Source: an uncultured Clostridia bacterium (GTDB lineage: Bacteria; Bacillota; Clostridia; Oscillospirales; Acutalibacteraceae). Taken from it: a stretch of DNA of 39,181 bases. The DNA lies in the NCBI GenBank assembly GCA_958436475.1, contig CAUBKG010000010.1, forward strand, positions 1-39,181. The letters are read 5' to 3'. The position numbers and the translations under genes were made by a program. Under the pieces are notes generated by a model. It ran no database searches and was not told where the DNA came from. It worked only from the letters and a program-made list of their open reading frames with translations. Below are positions 14,385-21,018 of the stretch, piece after piece. Numbering within the stretch: the stretch's first letter is position 1; each line of letters begins with the position of its first letter.

Positions 14385-15305
14385 ATGAAACACTTACTGA
14401 AAATGCTCGATCTTTCCAAGGAGGAGATTGTAGAGATCCTCAACCTGGCCGATCAGCTCAAGTATGAAAAGAAGCACGGCATCCCCCACCCACATCTCGC
14501 GGGCAAAACGCTCGGCATGATTTTTCAGAAGGCGTCCACCCGCACCCGCGTTTCCTTTGAAACGGGCATGTACCAGCTCGGCGGGCATCCGCTGTTCCTG
14601 TCTGCTTCGGATATGCAGATCGGCCGGGGCGAGCCGGTGGAGGATACGGCGCGCGTGCTCTCCCGGTATCTGGACGGCATCATGATCCGCACCTTCGATC
14701 AGGAAGAGGTGGAAACGCTCGCGCAGGTTGGAAGCATCCCGGTTATCAACGGGCTGACCGATTTCTCTCACCCCTGCCAGATCCTTGCAGACCTCATGAC
14801 GATCCGCGAATATAAAGGCAAGCTCGAGGGGCTCAAAATGGCCTTTATCGGGGACGGCAACAATATGATGAACTCACTGATCATCGGCTGTCTGAAAATG
14901 GGGATGACGGTTTCCGTCGCCTGCCCGGAAGAGTATGAGCCCGACCTGAGCGTGCTGGAATTTGCCCATGAAAACGGCGGCTTTGAAATGCTGCGCAGCC
15001 CGCTGGAGGCGGCAAAGGGCGCGGATGTGGTGATTACGGACGTTTGGGCTTCCATGGGGCAGGAAGAGGAAGCGGAGAAGAGAAGAAAAGCGTTCGAGGG
15101 CTATCAGATCAACGCCGGGCTGATGCAGCAGGCAAAGCCGGATGCCATGGTCCTGCACTGCCTGCCCGCGCACCGCGGGGAAGAGATTACCGCGGATGTT
15201 TTTGAAGCGCACGCGGACGAGATTTTTGAAGAAGCGGAAAATCGCCTCCATGCCCAGAAGGCCGTTATGGTTCTTCTGATGAAGGGCGGCAGCGGGGAAG
15301 AATAA
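14385..15305 (+). CDS. argF: ornithine carbamoyltransferase
   Basis: Makes citrulline from ornithine and carbamoyl phosphate. 306 residues. Carries the carbamoyl phosphate loop ASTRTRVSFE, the HPCQILADL motif and the ornithine-binding HCLPAHRGEEI. The start chosen is ATG 14385, 8 bases after AAGGAG; an upstream GTG at 14376 is less well placed. Last gene of argCJBDF, ended by a strong hairpin. Its carbamoyl phosphate must come from the carAB encoded further right, whose small subunit lacks the glutaminase triad. Confidence 0.97.
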   Translation: MKHLLKMLDLSKEEIVEILNLADQLKYEKKHGIPHPHLAGKTLGMIFQKASTRTRVSFETGMYQLGGHPLFLSASDMQIGRGEPVEDTARVLSRYLDGIMIRTFDQEEVETLAQVGSIPVINGLTDFSHPCQILADLMTIREYKGKLEGLKMAFIGDGNNMMNSLIIGCLKMGMTVSVACPEEYEPDLSVLEFAHENGGFEMLRSPLEAAKGADVVITDVWASMGQEEEAEKRRKAFEGYQINAGLMQQAKPDAMVLHCLPAHRGEEITADVFEAHADEIFEEAENRLHAQKAVMVLLMKGGSGEE

Positions 15306-15311
15306 ATAGAA

Positions 15312-15360
15312 AAACGCCCATGGACCGGAAGGCCGCAAGCCTTCTGCGCCATGGGCGTTT
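15312..15360. terminator. bidirectional terminator between argF and metA
   Basis: Stem of 12 bp, AAACGCCCATGG (15312-15323) with CCATGGGCGTTT (15349-15360), enclosing a second small stem GAAGGC/GCCTTC. A-rich on one side and T-rich on the other, between the converging argF and metA. Confidence 0.8.
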
Positions 15361-15379
15361 CCATGTTTTTAAGGGCTTT

Positions 15380-16294
15380 TCAAAGCGTGGAAAGGTCGTA
15401 GGGTGTGCGCTGGTAAACAAAATAATTCAGCCAGTTATAGAACATCAGGTTCGCATGGCTCCGCCAGTTCCAAACGGGCGATTTGGTTTCATCGCCGTCC
15501 GGAAAATAATGCGCGGGCTTATCGATCAGCATCCCCTTCGAACGATCCCGGAAATATTCGTTTGCAAGCGTCATTGGGTCGTATTCGCTGTGGCCGGTCA
15601 CAAAGAATTGGCGGCAGTCGTGGTCGGCAACGATATAAACGCCTGCTTCCTCGGAAACCGAAAGGACATCCAGCTCGGGAACCTTCTCAATATCCTCCAA
15701 ACGCACCTCTGTGTGGCGGGAATGGGGGACAAAGAAGGTTTCGTCGAAGCCGTGCACCAGGTTGTGCTTCGGCAGGAGCACACGGTGCTCAAAGATACCG
15801 AACACTTTTTTCGGCAGCTTGTGCTTTGGAATGCCGTAATGGTAGTATAGCCCCGCCTGGGCACCCCAGCAGATATGAAAGGTGGAATAAACGTTCCGCT
15901 TGGACCATTCCATGATGGTGCAGAGCTCTTCCCAGTAATCCACATCTTCAAATTCAAACAGTTCTACCGGCGCGCCGGTGATAATCATGGCATCGTACCG
16001 GTTTTGATAAATCTGGTCGAAGGTTTTATAAAAGGCCAGAAGATATTCCGGAGAGGTGTTTTTTGAGGTATAGGTGCTCGTTTGGAGCAGCTCCACCTCC
16101 ACCTGAAGCGGGGAGTTGCTGAGCAGGCGGAGCAGCTGGGTTTCCGTTTCCGCCTTGGTGGGCATGAGGTTGAGAATGATGATTTTGAGAGGACGGATAT
16201 CCTGCATCGCCGCACGCTGTTCAGACATAACGAAAATATTCTCGTTGATCAGCGTTTGCCTTGCGGGAAGCGCATTGTTGATTTTAATAGGCAT
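15380..16294 (-). CDS. metA: homoserine O-acetyltransferase (MetA family)
   Basis: Activates homoserine for methionine synthesis. 304 residues, typical MetA length. Catalytic residues are in their standard places: Cys142 in FHICWGAQ, His235 and Glu237 in GHSEYD. Residue 111 is Glu (TGAPVE); in this family Glu111 marks acetyl-CoA use (Bacillus type), while Gly111 marks succinyl-CoA use (E. coli type), so despite the MetA fold the predicted donor is acetyl-CoA. ATG at 16294 behind GGAGG. Own promoter upstream; no SAM riboswitch or T-box seen in the short leader. Single-gene unit. Confidence 0.95.
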   Translation of the reverse strand: MPIKINNALPARQTLINENIFVMSEQRAAMQDIRPLKIIILNLMPTKAETETQLLRLLSNSPLQVEVELLQTSTYTSKNTSPEYLLAFYKTFDQIYQNRYDAMIITGAPVELFEFEDVDYWEELCTIMEWSKRNVYSTFHICWGAQAGLYYHYGIPKHKLPKKVFGIFEHRVLLPKHNLVHGFDETFFVPHSRHTEVRLEDIEKVPELDVLSVSEEAGVYIVADHDCRQFFVTGHSEYDPMTLANEYFRDRSKGMLIDKPAHYFPDGDETKSPVWNWRSHANLMFYNWLNYFVYQRTPYDLSTL

Positions 16295-16333
16295 AAAGCG
16301 TTTACCTCCGTCCGTTTTGAGTGTTTAACCAAT

Positions 16334-16362
16334 ATTATATCAGAAGGTATTGTAAGATTCAA
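16334..16362 (-). promoter_or_regulatory. metA promoter
   Basis: Minus strand TTGAAT (16362-16357), 17-base spacer, TATAAT (16339-16334), about 40 bases before the metA start. The leader is too short to hold a SAM riboswitch. Confidence 0.7.
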
Positions 16363-16469
16363 TGCTTTTAGCCGGCCTTCCGGCATGCCGTTCTGCAAAA
16401 GCATTTTCACACGTAAAAAGGTAAAAGACAGGGCAAAAAAATCCGGCGAAAATAAATGGATTTTAGTGG

Positions 16470-16498
16470 TTGACATCCTGGGAAGAGGATGATATAAT
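16470..16498 (+). promoter_or_regulatory. tRNA-Leu promoter
   Basis: TTGACA (16470-16475), 17-base spacer, TATAAT (16493-16498): exact consensus, as expected for a stable RNA gene. Between it and the tRNA lies a small hairpin GCACTT/AAGTGC (16506-16522). Confidence 0.85.
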
Positions 16499-16535
16499 AA
16501 CATCCGCACTTGAAAAAAGTGCAGCAAAATAATAT

Positions 16536-16619
16536 GCGAGTGTGCTGGAACTGGCAGACAGGCACGTTTGAGGGGCGTGTGTCTATGGCGTACGGGTTCA
16601 AGTCCCGTCACTCGCACCA
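16536..16619 (+). tRNA. tRNA-Leu (anticodon GAG)
   Basis: 84 nucleotides including encoded CCA. Acceptor GCGAGTG (16536-16542) pairs with CACTCGC (16609-16615), followed by discriminator A and CCA. The D arm has CTGGAACTGGCAGAC; the anticodon stem CACGT/GCGTG encloses the loop TTGAGGG with GAG as anticodon; a long variable arm (class II, as in tRNA-Leu) and the T arm CGGGTTCAAGTCCCG follow. Decodes CUC/CUU. Its 3' end (16609-16624) is repeated at 17059-17074. Confidence 0.95.
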
Positions 16620-16624
16620 CGTCG
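16609..16624 (+). repeat. direct repeat, copy 1 (tRNA-Leu 3' end)
   Basis: CACTCGCACCACGTCG, the last acceptor strand of the tRNA, its CCA and the next five bases. An identical 16-base copy is at 17059-17074. Repeats of a tRNA 3' end like this are what integrative elements leave as attachment sites. Confidence 0.75.
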
Positions 16625-16649
16625 CGGCAACCCTTGTGGCTTGCCGCGA
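16622..16649 (+). terminator. hairpin directly after tRNA-Leu
   Basis: Stem TCGCGGCAA (16622-16630) with TTGCCGCGA (16641-16649), then TTTGCTTT. Likely terminator of the tRNA, although the T run is interrupted. Confidence 0.6.
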
Positions 16650-17058
16650 TTTGCTTTGTAAATCATGGTGTCGCTTGACGGGCTGCCGCTCCTCTCCCCA
16701 CAAAAGCGAGCTTTTGTGGGAGCCTCGGTGTCCGCAGCGCCTTCGGTTGAAACTTTTGCTAACAGCAAAAGTTCCGCCCCTTGGCTTGCTCCTGCCATTT
16801 TGCGGGAGTTTAAATCCCGTCGCCGAAATGTCGAAAAAAATTTTTTTATAGTTCTTAGACACGTCGCCGCAAGCTTCCTATCGCTTGCGGCGACTTTTTT
16901 TTGAAAGGTCACCGGCGCGCTCATTCCGCTGCGTCTCCTTTCCACAAAAGGTCACGCTCGGCTCACCTGCTCGGTTGTAAACGCCCTCGCGATGGTTCGC
17001 TGTCGCTATCGACCTTTTGCGGGCGCACCTACGGCGCGTTTTTTAAGTCCTATAATTC
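16650..17058. repeat. hairpin-rich non-coding region between tRNA 3'-end repeats
   Basis: No gene is convincing here. It contains perfect hairpins CCCACAAAAG/CTTTTGTGGG (16697-16720), AACTTTTGCT/AGCAAAAGTT (16751-16773) and a 12-bp stem with T8 (16863-16902). At 16808-16826 the bases GTTTAAATCCCGTCGCCGA imitate the T-arm and acceptor end of a tRNA. The region also holds an AAAAGGTCACGCT block (16946-16958) facing ACCTTTTGCGG (17021-17031). Dense palindromes and lack of codon bias point to mobile or remnant repeats, not a coding gene. Confidence 0.65.
16863..16902 (+). terminator. strong intrinsic terminator in the tRNA flank
   Basis: Stem GTCGCCGCAAGC (16863-16874) with GCTTGCGGCGAC (16883-16894), 8-base loop, followed by eight T. 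Textbook terminator but about 240 bases after the tRNA, with no gene of its own in front. Confidence 0.8.
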
Positions 17059-17074
17059 CACTCGCACCACGTCG
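17059..17074 (+). repeat. direct repeat, copy 2 (tRNA-Leu 3' end)
   Basis: Second exact copy of CACTCGCACCACGTCG, 450 bases after the first, with no tRNA body before it. Followed at once by a hairpin GGAGCAAAG/CTTTGCTCC (17074-17095), just as the true tRNA end is followed by a hairpin. Confidence 0.75.
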
Positions 17075-17522
17075 GAGCAAAGTTCGCTTTGCTCCTCCTC
17101 TTCCAAAAGGTCACGCTTGTTCCGGGTATGGCCTTGCAGGCGCGGCCATGACGCCTCCACGGCACTACCAACCTTTTGCGGTTGCCGCTGCGGCGGGAGG
17201 GGGCATCTTTTTTGTAACAGTCTGGCACCTCGGAGCAAGCGATATATCGCTTGCTCCGATTTTTATGTTAAAAATCAGAGCGCACTCAACGCTGCTGCTC
17301 CTCATTAACGGCGGCGCCCATTTCATGTTCAATCAGTAAAAAAGCAATCGTGTCTGTATTTGGATGCGAGTGTTTTTTATTATGAAAGTCTGCTTTTTAA
17401 CCGATAAAAGTCCTAATGGAAAAAGGGATCATAATGATCAGACGTCGTTTTATTACCCTTGTACACCGAGGGCAAAGTTGAATAAGGAAACATATTGCTG
17501 TGTATAAAATGTATACCAGGAT
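17075..17522. other. repeat-rich intergenic DNA before the feo operon
   Basis: Contains a second AAAAGGTCACGCT (17105-17117) facing ACCTTTTGCGG (17171-17181), a near copy of the arrangement at 16946-17031, then a terminator hairpin (17230-17259). After 17280 it becomes AT-rich, with ATGCGAGTGT (17364-17373) repeating the first bases of the tRNA-Leu gene, and the palindrome GATCATAATGATC (17427-17439). No coding frame is credible. Confidence 0.55.
17230..17265 (+). terminator. palindromic terminator
   Basis: A 14-bp stem TCGGAGCAAGCGAT (17230-17243) with ATCGCTTGCTCCGA (17246-17259), then TTTTTA. Preceded by GGCACC, which may be a remnant of another tRNA tail. Confidence 0.75.
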
Positions 17523-17540
17523 GGTTAGTTTAAGCTAACT
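17523..17540 (+). promoter_or_regulatory. GGTTAG palindrome 1 upstream of feo
   Basis: GGTTAG-TTTAAG-CTAACT, one mismatch from the perfect form GGTTAG-N6-CTAACC. Lies about 190 bases before feoA, after a possible weak promoter (TATAAA near 17502). Confidence 0.6.
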
Positions 17541-17595
17541 GACTGGTAATAACGCTGAAATCGCCGTACTGTGGCAAATTTTTGTTTGGATTTTC

Positions 17596-17624
17596 TTGAC
17601 AAGATTCCGAGAGAAGAGTATTAT
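17596..17624 (+). promoter_or_regulatory. feo operon promoter
   Basis: TTGACA (17596-17601), 17-base spacer, TATTAT (17619-17624). The predicted start point is near 17631, exactly where the perfect operator palindrome begins. Confidence 0.75.
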
Positions 17625-17630
17625 GACATA

Positions 17631-17648
17631 GGTTAGCCATGGCTAACC
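17631..17648 (+). promoter_or_regulatory. GGTTAG palindrome 2, feo operator
   Basis: GGTTAGCCATGGCTAACC, a perfect 18-bp palindrome overlapping the predicted transcription start. Position suits a repressor. The half-site GGTTAG/CTAACC is that of DtxR/IdeR iron repressors, but those boxes usually have a closer half-site spacing, so the exact regulator is uncertain. Confidence 0.7.
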
Positions 17649-17710
17649 CGTTCCTTTGAACACTGGTTAGTCGGAACGAATTAAACGAAACAATAACAGA
17701 AAGGTGAATT

Positions 17711-17923
17711 ATGATGCCGTTGACGCTTGCAAACATCGGGGAAGAAAATACGATAAAGAAAATAGGCGGGAAGGCGGAAATAAAAAAGCATCTTGAAAAC
17801 CTGGGGTTCATTACCGGAGGGAACGTCACTGTCATCACCGCCATGGGCGGAAATATTATTGTAAACGTAAAGGAAACGCGGGTGGCGATCAGCAGGGAAA
17901 TGGCACAAAAAATCATGATTTGA
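17711..17923 (+). CDS. feoA: FeoA-like ferrous iron transport protein, copy 1
   Basis: A 70-residue SH3-like FeoA domain: LANIGEENTIKKIGGKAEIK, HLENLGFITGGNVTVI and GGNIIVNVKETRVAISREMA. FeoA is a small cytoplasmic partner of the FeoB iron transporter. The start is ATG 17711 (or the next codon, also ATG) behind GAAAGGTG. First gene of feoA-feoA-feoB-Cys-rich. More diverged from the standard pattern than the second copy (lysine-rich, with NVKETRVAIS in place of the usual GYELSIR). Confidence 0.9.
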   Translation: MMPLTLANIGEENTIKKIGGKAEIKKHLENLGFITGGNVTVITAMGGNIIVNVKETRVAISREMAQKIMI

Positions 17924-17960
17924 TTTATAATTTAAATTATGTGAAAGGAAGGAATTACGA

Positions 17961-18182
17961 ATGAACACACTGAAAGCTGCAAAGATCGGTGATACGGTAA
18001 CGGTAGTAAAGCTCCACGGCGAGGGCGCAGTCAAGCGGCGCATTATGGATATGGGTATCACCAAAGGGGTCGAGGTGCATATCCGCAAGGTGGCGCCCTT
18101 GGGGGATCCGGTCGAAGTAACTGTCCGCGGATACGAGCTTTCCATCCGCAAGACGGATGCGGAAATGATCGAGGTGGAGTAA
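17961..18182 (+). CDS. feoA: FeoA-like ferrous iron transport protein, copy 2
   Basis: A 73-residue FeoA domain with the usual signatures TVTVVKLHGEGAVKRRIMDM, GITKGVEVHIRKVAPLGDP and VTVRGYELSIRKTDAEMIEV. Start ATG 17961 behind GAAAGGAAGG. Two separate FeoA genes before FeoB is a common clostridial layout. A hairpin and T run (about 18183-18212) and another operator palindrome separate it from feoB. Confidence 0.95.
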   Translation: MNTLKAAKIGDTVTVVKLHGEGAVKRRIMDMGITKGVEVHIRKVAPLGDPVEVTVRGYELSIRKTDAEMIEVE

Positions 18183-18215
18183 GCTTCGCGGAGGAAGCGC
18201 CGCTTCTTATTTTTT
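18183..18215 (+). terminator. weak terminator/attenuator between feoA and feoB
   Basis: Short self-complementary sequence (GCTTC 18183-18187 with GAAGC 18194-18198, alternative GAAGCG/CGCTTC pairing just after) followed by TTATTTTTT. It may lower feoB expression relative to feoA. Confidence 0.45.
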
Positions 18216-18222
18216 GAAATAC

Positions 18223-18240
18223 GGTTAGCTAAAACTAACC
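18223..18240 (+). promoter_or_regulatory. GGTTAG palindrome 3 before feoB
   Basis: GGTTAG-CTAAAA-CTAACC (18223-18240), with half-sites identical to the perfect operator at 17631. It lies 21 bases before the feoB ATG; no separate promoter is clear, so it may act as a roadblock or mark an extra regulated start. Confidence 0.65.
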
Positions 18241-18261
18241 CAAAAGGAGAGAAACAGAGCC

Positions 18262-20661
18262 ATGGAATTGAGAATTGCCCTTGCGGGTAACCCGAACAGC
18301 GGAAAAACGACGCTGTTCAACGCGCTTACTGGTTCCAACCAGTTTGTAGGAAACTGGCCGGGGGTCACGGTGGAGAAGAAGGAAGGCAGGCTGAAAAAAC
18401 ACGACGGCGTTACGCTTACCGACCTTCCCGGAATCTATTCTCTTTCACCGTATACGCTGGAGGAGGTGGTTGCGAGAAACTACCTGATCGGCGAGCGGCC
18501 GGACGCCATCCTGAATATTGTGGACGGCACGAACCTAGAGCGGAACCTTTATCTTACCACGCAGCTGACCGAGCTCGGCATACCTGTTGTTATCGCCGTC
18601 AACATGATGGACCTTGTGAAAAAGAACGGCGATAACATCGACGTGGAGGAGCTTTCCCGCGAGCTGGGCTGTAAGGTTGTGGAACTTTCCGCTTTAAAGG
18701 GGACCGGCATCATGGAAGCCGCGGAGGCTGCCATCGAGGCGGCGAGTTCCAAAACAGTTCCCATGCACACCTTCTCGGGTGTTGTGGAGCATGCGCTGGC
18801 TCACATTGAAGAGGCCGCCGTGCATCATATGCCCGAAGAACAGCAGCGCTGGTATGCGATCAAAATTTTTGAGCGTGACGATAAGGTCCTCTCACAGCTG
18901 AAGCTGAACAAGGGTATTCTCGAACATATAGAAGAAGATATCAAGTCTGCAGAACAGGAATGCGACGACGATGCGGAAAGCATCATCACAAGCGAGCGTT
19001 ATGCATATATTTCCGACCTCATGAAGGGGTGCTGTAAAAAGAAGGCGGCGGGCAGGCTTTCCACCTCGGATAAAATTGATAAAGTGGTCACCAACCGGTT
19101 TGCCGCCCTGCCGATCTTTGCAGTGATTATGTTTTTGGTATATTTCCTCTCGGTTACAACGGTCGGCACCTGGGCGACCGACTGGGCAAACGACGGCCTC
19201 TTCGGCGACGGCTGGCATCTGTTCGGAATCGGTTCCACGGCGTATGAAGAGGATATGAATGCCTATGCGGAAGAGTATATCTTCACCGATGAGCTGAAAA
19301 TCACCGTGCAGTCGGCAGAGGAGCGCGGCGTTGCCGGCGCGGAAGAGCTGTGGGGCGCGATCGAAGAAGGCGATTTCGGCGCTTTCGATGAATCCTACGG
19401 CTCCTATGGGGAAGCGCTCGCGGAGGCCGGATACGATATCTCTGAAACGGTCGATGCGGCGCTCGAAGCGGAAAACGTGCCTGATACCTCTGCCTATGGC
19501 ATATGGGTGCCCGGCATTCCGGTTCTGGCTGAGAGGGGACTCGATGCCGTCAACTGCGCCGGCTGGCTCAAAAGCCTGATTCTGGACGGCGTCATCGGCG
19601 GGGTCGGCGCGGTGCTTGGTTTTGTGCCGCAGATGCTGGTCCTGTTCCTTCTTCTGGCGTTTCTGGAATCCTGCGGTTACATGGCGCGCATTGCCTTCGT
19701 GCTGGATCGCGTGTTCCGTAAATTCGGCCTCTCCGGCAAATCCTTTATCCCCATGCTCATCGGAACGGGCTGCGGTGTTCCCGGCATCATGGCTTCGCGC
19801 ACCATTGAAAATGAGCGCGACCGCCGCATGACGATCATGACAACGACCTTTATTCCCTGTGGAGCAAAGCTGCCGATCATTGCGCTGATCGCCTCCGCGC
19901 TGTTCGGAGGCGCGTGGTGGGTTGCCCCCAGCGCCTATTTTATCGGCATTGCCGCCATTGTTGTGTCTGGCATTATGTTGAAAAAGACAAAGATGTTCGC
20001 AGGTGAACCGGCTCCTTTTGTGATGGAGCTTCCGGCGTACCATTGGCCCACGGCCGGCAATATTCTGCGCAGTATGTGGGAGCGCGCCGGCTCCTTCATC
20101 CGAAAGGCGGGCACCATTATCCTTTTGGCTTCCGTTGCCATCTGGGCGGGCTCCTGCTTCGGCGTGATAGACGGCGCCTTTACCTTCAGCACAGAAATGG
20201 AGCTGGAATCGAGCGTGCTCGGCATGATCGGGGGGGCTGTTTGCTGGATTTTCGCCCCGCTCGGTTTCGGCAGCATTAAGGCGACGATTGCAACGGTTAT
20301 GGGATTGGTTGCCAAGGAAGAGGTCGTCGGCGTGTTCGGCGTACTCGATTTCGAGGGCATGCAGCGGCTGGCGGCGTATTCCTTCCTCATCTTCAACCTG
20401 CTGTGCGCTCCCTGCTTTGCGGCCATCGGGGCGATCAGGAGGGAAATGAACAGCGCAAAATGGACCTGGTTTGCCATCGGCTATCAGTGCCTGTTCGCCT
20501 ATGCGGTATCGCTGATGGTGTTCCAGATCGGTTCCGTCTTCACCGGAGCACTGAACGTGGTCGGGCTCGCTGCCGCCCTTCTGGTTTTGGCCTTTTTCGT
20601 TTACATGCTCGTAAGGCCGTATCAGGAAGCAACGAGGCTTACCAAAAAGGTTCGGGCATAA
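18262..20661 (+). CDS. feoB: ferrous iron transporter FeoB
   Basis: Inner-membrane Fe(II) transporter. 799 residues: N-terminal GTPase domain with G1 GNPNSGKT (residues 9-16), GNWPGVTVEKKEG (switch I), DLPGIYSL (G3) and VNMMD (G4); a helical GDI-like part; then the membrane domain with GVIGGVGAVLGFVPQM, LLLAFLESCGYMARIAF, GTGCGVPGIMASRTIENERDR and TTTFIPCGAKLPIIA (Cys-containing core motifs). Between the first and second membrane segments (about residues 325-410) is an unusually long acidic stretch (AYAEEYIFTDE, AIEEGDFGAFDESYG) absent from standard FeoB. Start ATG behind AAAAGGAG. Operon with two feoA genes and a Cys-rich partner. Confidence 0.97.
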   Translation: MELRIALAGNPNSGKTTLFNALTGSNQFVGNWPGVTVEKKEGRLKKHDGVTLTDLPGIYSLSPYTLEEVVARNYLIGERPDAILNIVDGTNLERNLYLTTQLTELGIPVVIAVNMMDLVKKNGDNIDVEELSRELGCKVVELSALKGTGIMEAAEAAIEAASSKTVPMHTFSGVVEHALAHIEEAAVHHMPEEQQRWYAIKIFERDDKVLSQLKLNKGILEHIEEDIKSAEQECDDDAESIITSERYAYISDLMKGCCKKKAAGRLSTSDKIDKVVTNRFAALPIFAVIMFLVYFLSVTTVGTWATDWANDGLFGDGWHLFGIGSTAYEEDMNAYAEEYIFTDELKITVQSAEERGVAGAEELWGAIEEGDFGAFDESYGSYGEALAEAGYDISETVDAALEAENVPDTSAYGIWVPGIPVLAERGLDAVNCAGWLKSLILDGVIGGVGAVLGFVPQMLVLFLLLAFLESCGYMARIAFVLDRVFRKFGLSGKSFIPMLIGTGCGVPGIMASRTIENERDRRMTIMTTTFIPCGAKLPIIALIASALFGGAWWVAPSAYFIGIAAIVVSGIMLKKTKMFAGEPAPFVMELPAYHWPTAGNILRSMWERAGSFIRKAGTIILLASVAIWAGSCFGVIDGAFTFSTEMELESSVLGMIGGAVCWIFAPLGFGSIKATIATVMGLVAKEEVVGVFGVLDFEGMQRLAAYSFLIFNLLCAPCFAAIGAIRREMNSAKWTWFAIGYQCLFAYAVSLMVFQIGSVFTGALNVVGLAAALLVLAFFVYMLVRPYQEATRLTKKVRA

Positions 20662-20679
20662 AGAGAGGAGGGGGCTTTT

Positions 20680-20853
20680 ATGTTTTCATGGCTTTTAGAA
20701 AACCTGGCAACCATGATTATCGGCATAATGCTGTTCGCACTGATTGTGCTGATTACCGTGCGGATGGTAAGAAACAAGAGTAAGGGAAAATCCTCCTGCG
20801 GGTGCGGATGCTCCGCCTGCCCCGCGGAAGGAGCCTGCCATCGGAAAAAATGA
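20680..20853 (+). CDS. FeoB-associated Cys-rich membrane protein
   Basis: 57 residues: one N-terminal membrane span (NLATMIIGIMLFALIVLITV), a basic stretch RMVRNKSKGK, then a Cys-rich tail CGCGCSACPAEGAC. This is the pattern of the small FeoB-associated protein family found after feoB in Firmicutes; the cysteines may bind or hand over iron. ATG at 20680, 18 bases after the feoB stop, behind GAGAGGAGGGGG. Ends the feo operon; a strong hairpin follows. Confidence 0.85.
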   Translation: MFSWLLENLATMIIGIMLFALIVLITVRMVRNKSKGKSSCGCGCSACPAEGACHRKK

Positions 20854-20885
20854 GCCAGGGAAGAGAACACAGTTCCTTAAATGAT

Positions 20886-20918
20886 AAGAAAGCCGCCGGA
20901 AATACCGGCGGCTTTCTT
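20886..20918 (+). terminator. terminator of the feo operon
   Basis: A 14-bp perfect stem AAGAAAGCCGCCGG (20886-20899) with CCGGCGGCTTTCTT (20905-20918), 5-base loop, U-rich 3' side. Confidence 0.85.
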
Positions 20919-20945
20919 ATGTAAACAACGCAAAAAGGCAAACAC

Positions 20946-20974
20946 TTGACAAACACGTGCTTCCATGCTATTCT
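20946..20974 (+). promoter_or_regulatory. promoter of the MarR-DegV pair
   Basis: TTGACA (20946-20951), 17-base spacer, TATTCT (20969-20974). Confidence 0.7.
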
Positions 20975-20986
20975 ACATACGCTTAT

Positions 20987-21003
20987 ACTTTGAACTTCAA
21001 ACT
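20987..21003 (+). promoter_or_regulatory. FabT-like operator
   Basis: ACTTTGAACTTCAAACT, an imperfect palindrome (7 of 8 positions per half) centred just after the predicted start point. It resembles the TTTGA-N-TCAAA type of operator bound by the MarR-family fatty acid regulator FabT. Suggests autoregulation by the MarR protein encoded next. Confidence 0.55.
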
Positions 21004-21018
21004 ATTTAGGAGGCGCCT

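Noticed and set aside
16295..16440. SAM riboswitch or T-box in front of metA
   Set aside because: The promoter at 16334-16362 leaves a leader of about 35 bases, too short for either, and no typical motif is seen.
16808..16826. A second tRNA gene suggested by GTTTAAATCCCGTCGCCGA
   Set aside because: The T-stem does not pair in the standard register and no acceptor 5' strand, D arm or anticodon arm lies before it.
16510..17339. Short open frames across the tRNA flank on both strands
   Set aside because: They run through the tRNA, hairpins and repeats (the FKSRHS-like piece is simply the translated T-arm) and have no ribosome sites. Treated as non-coding.
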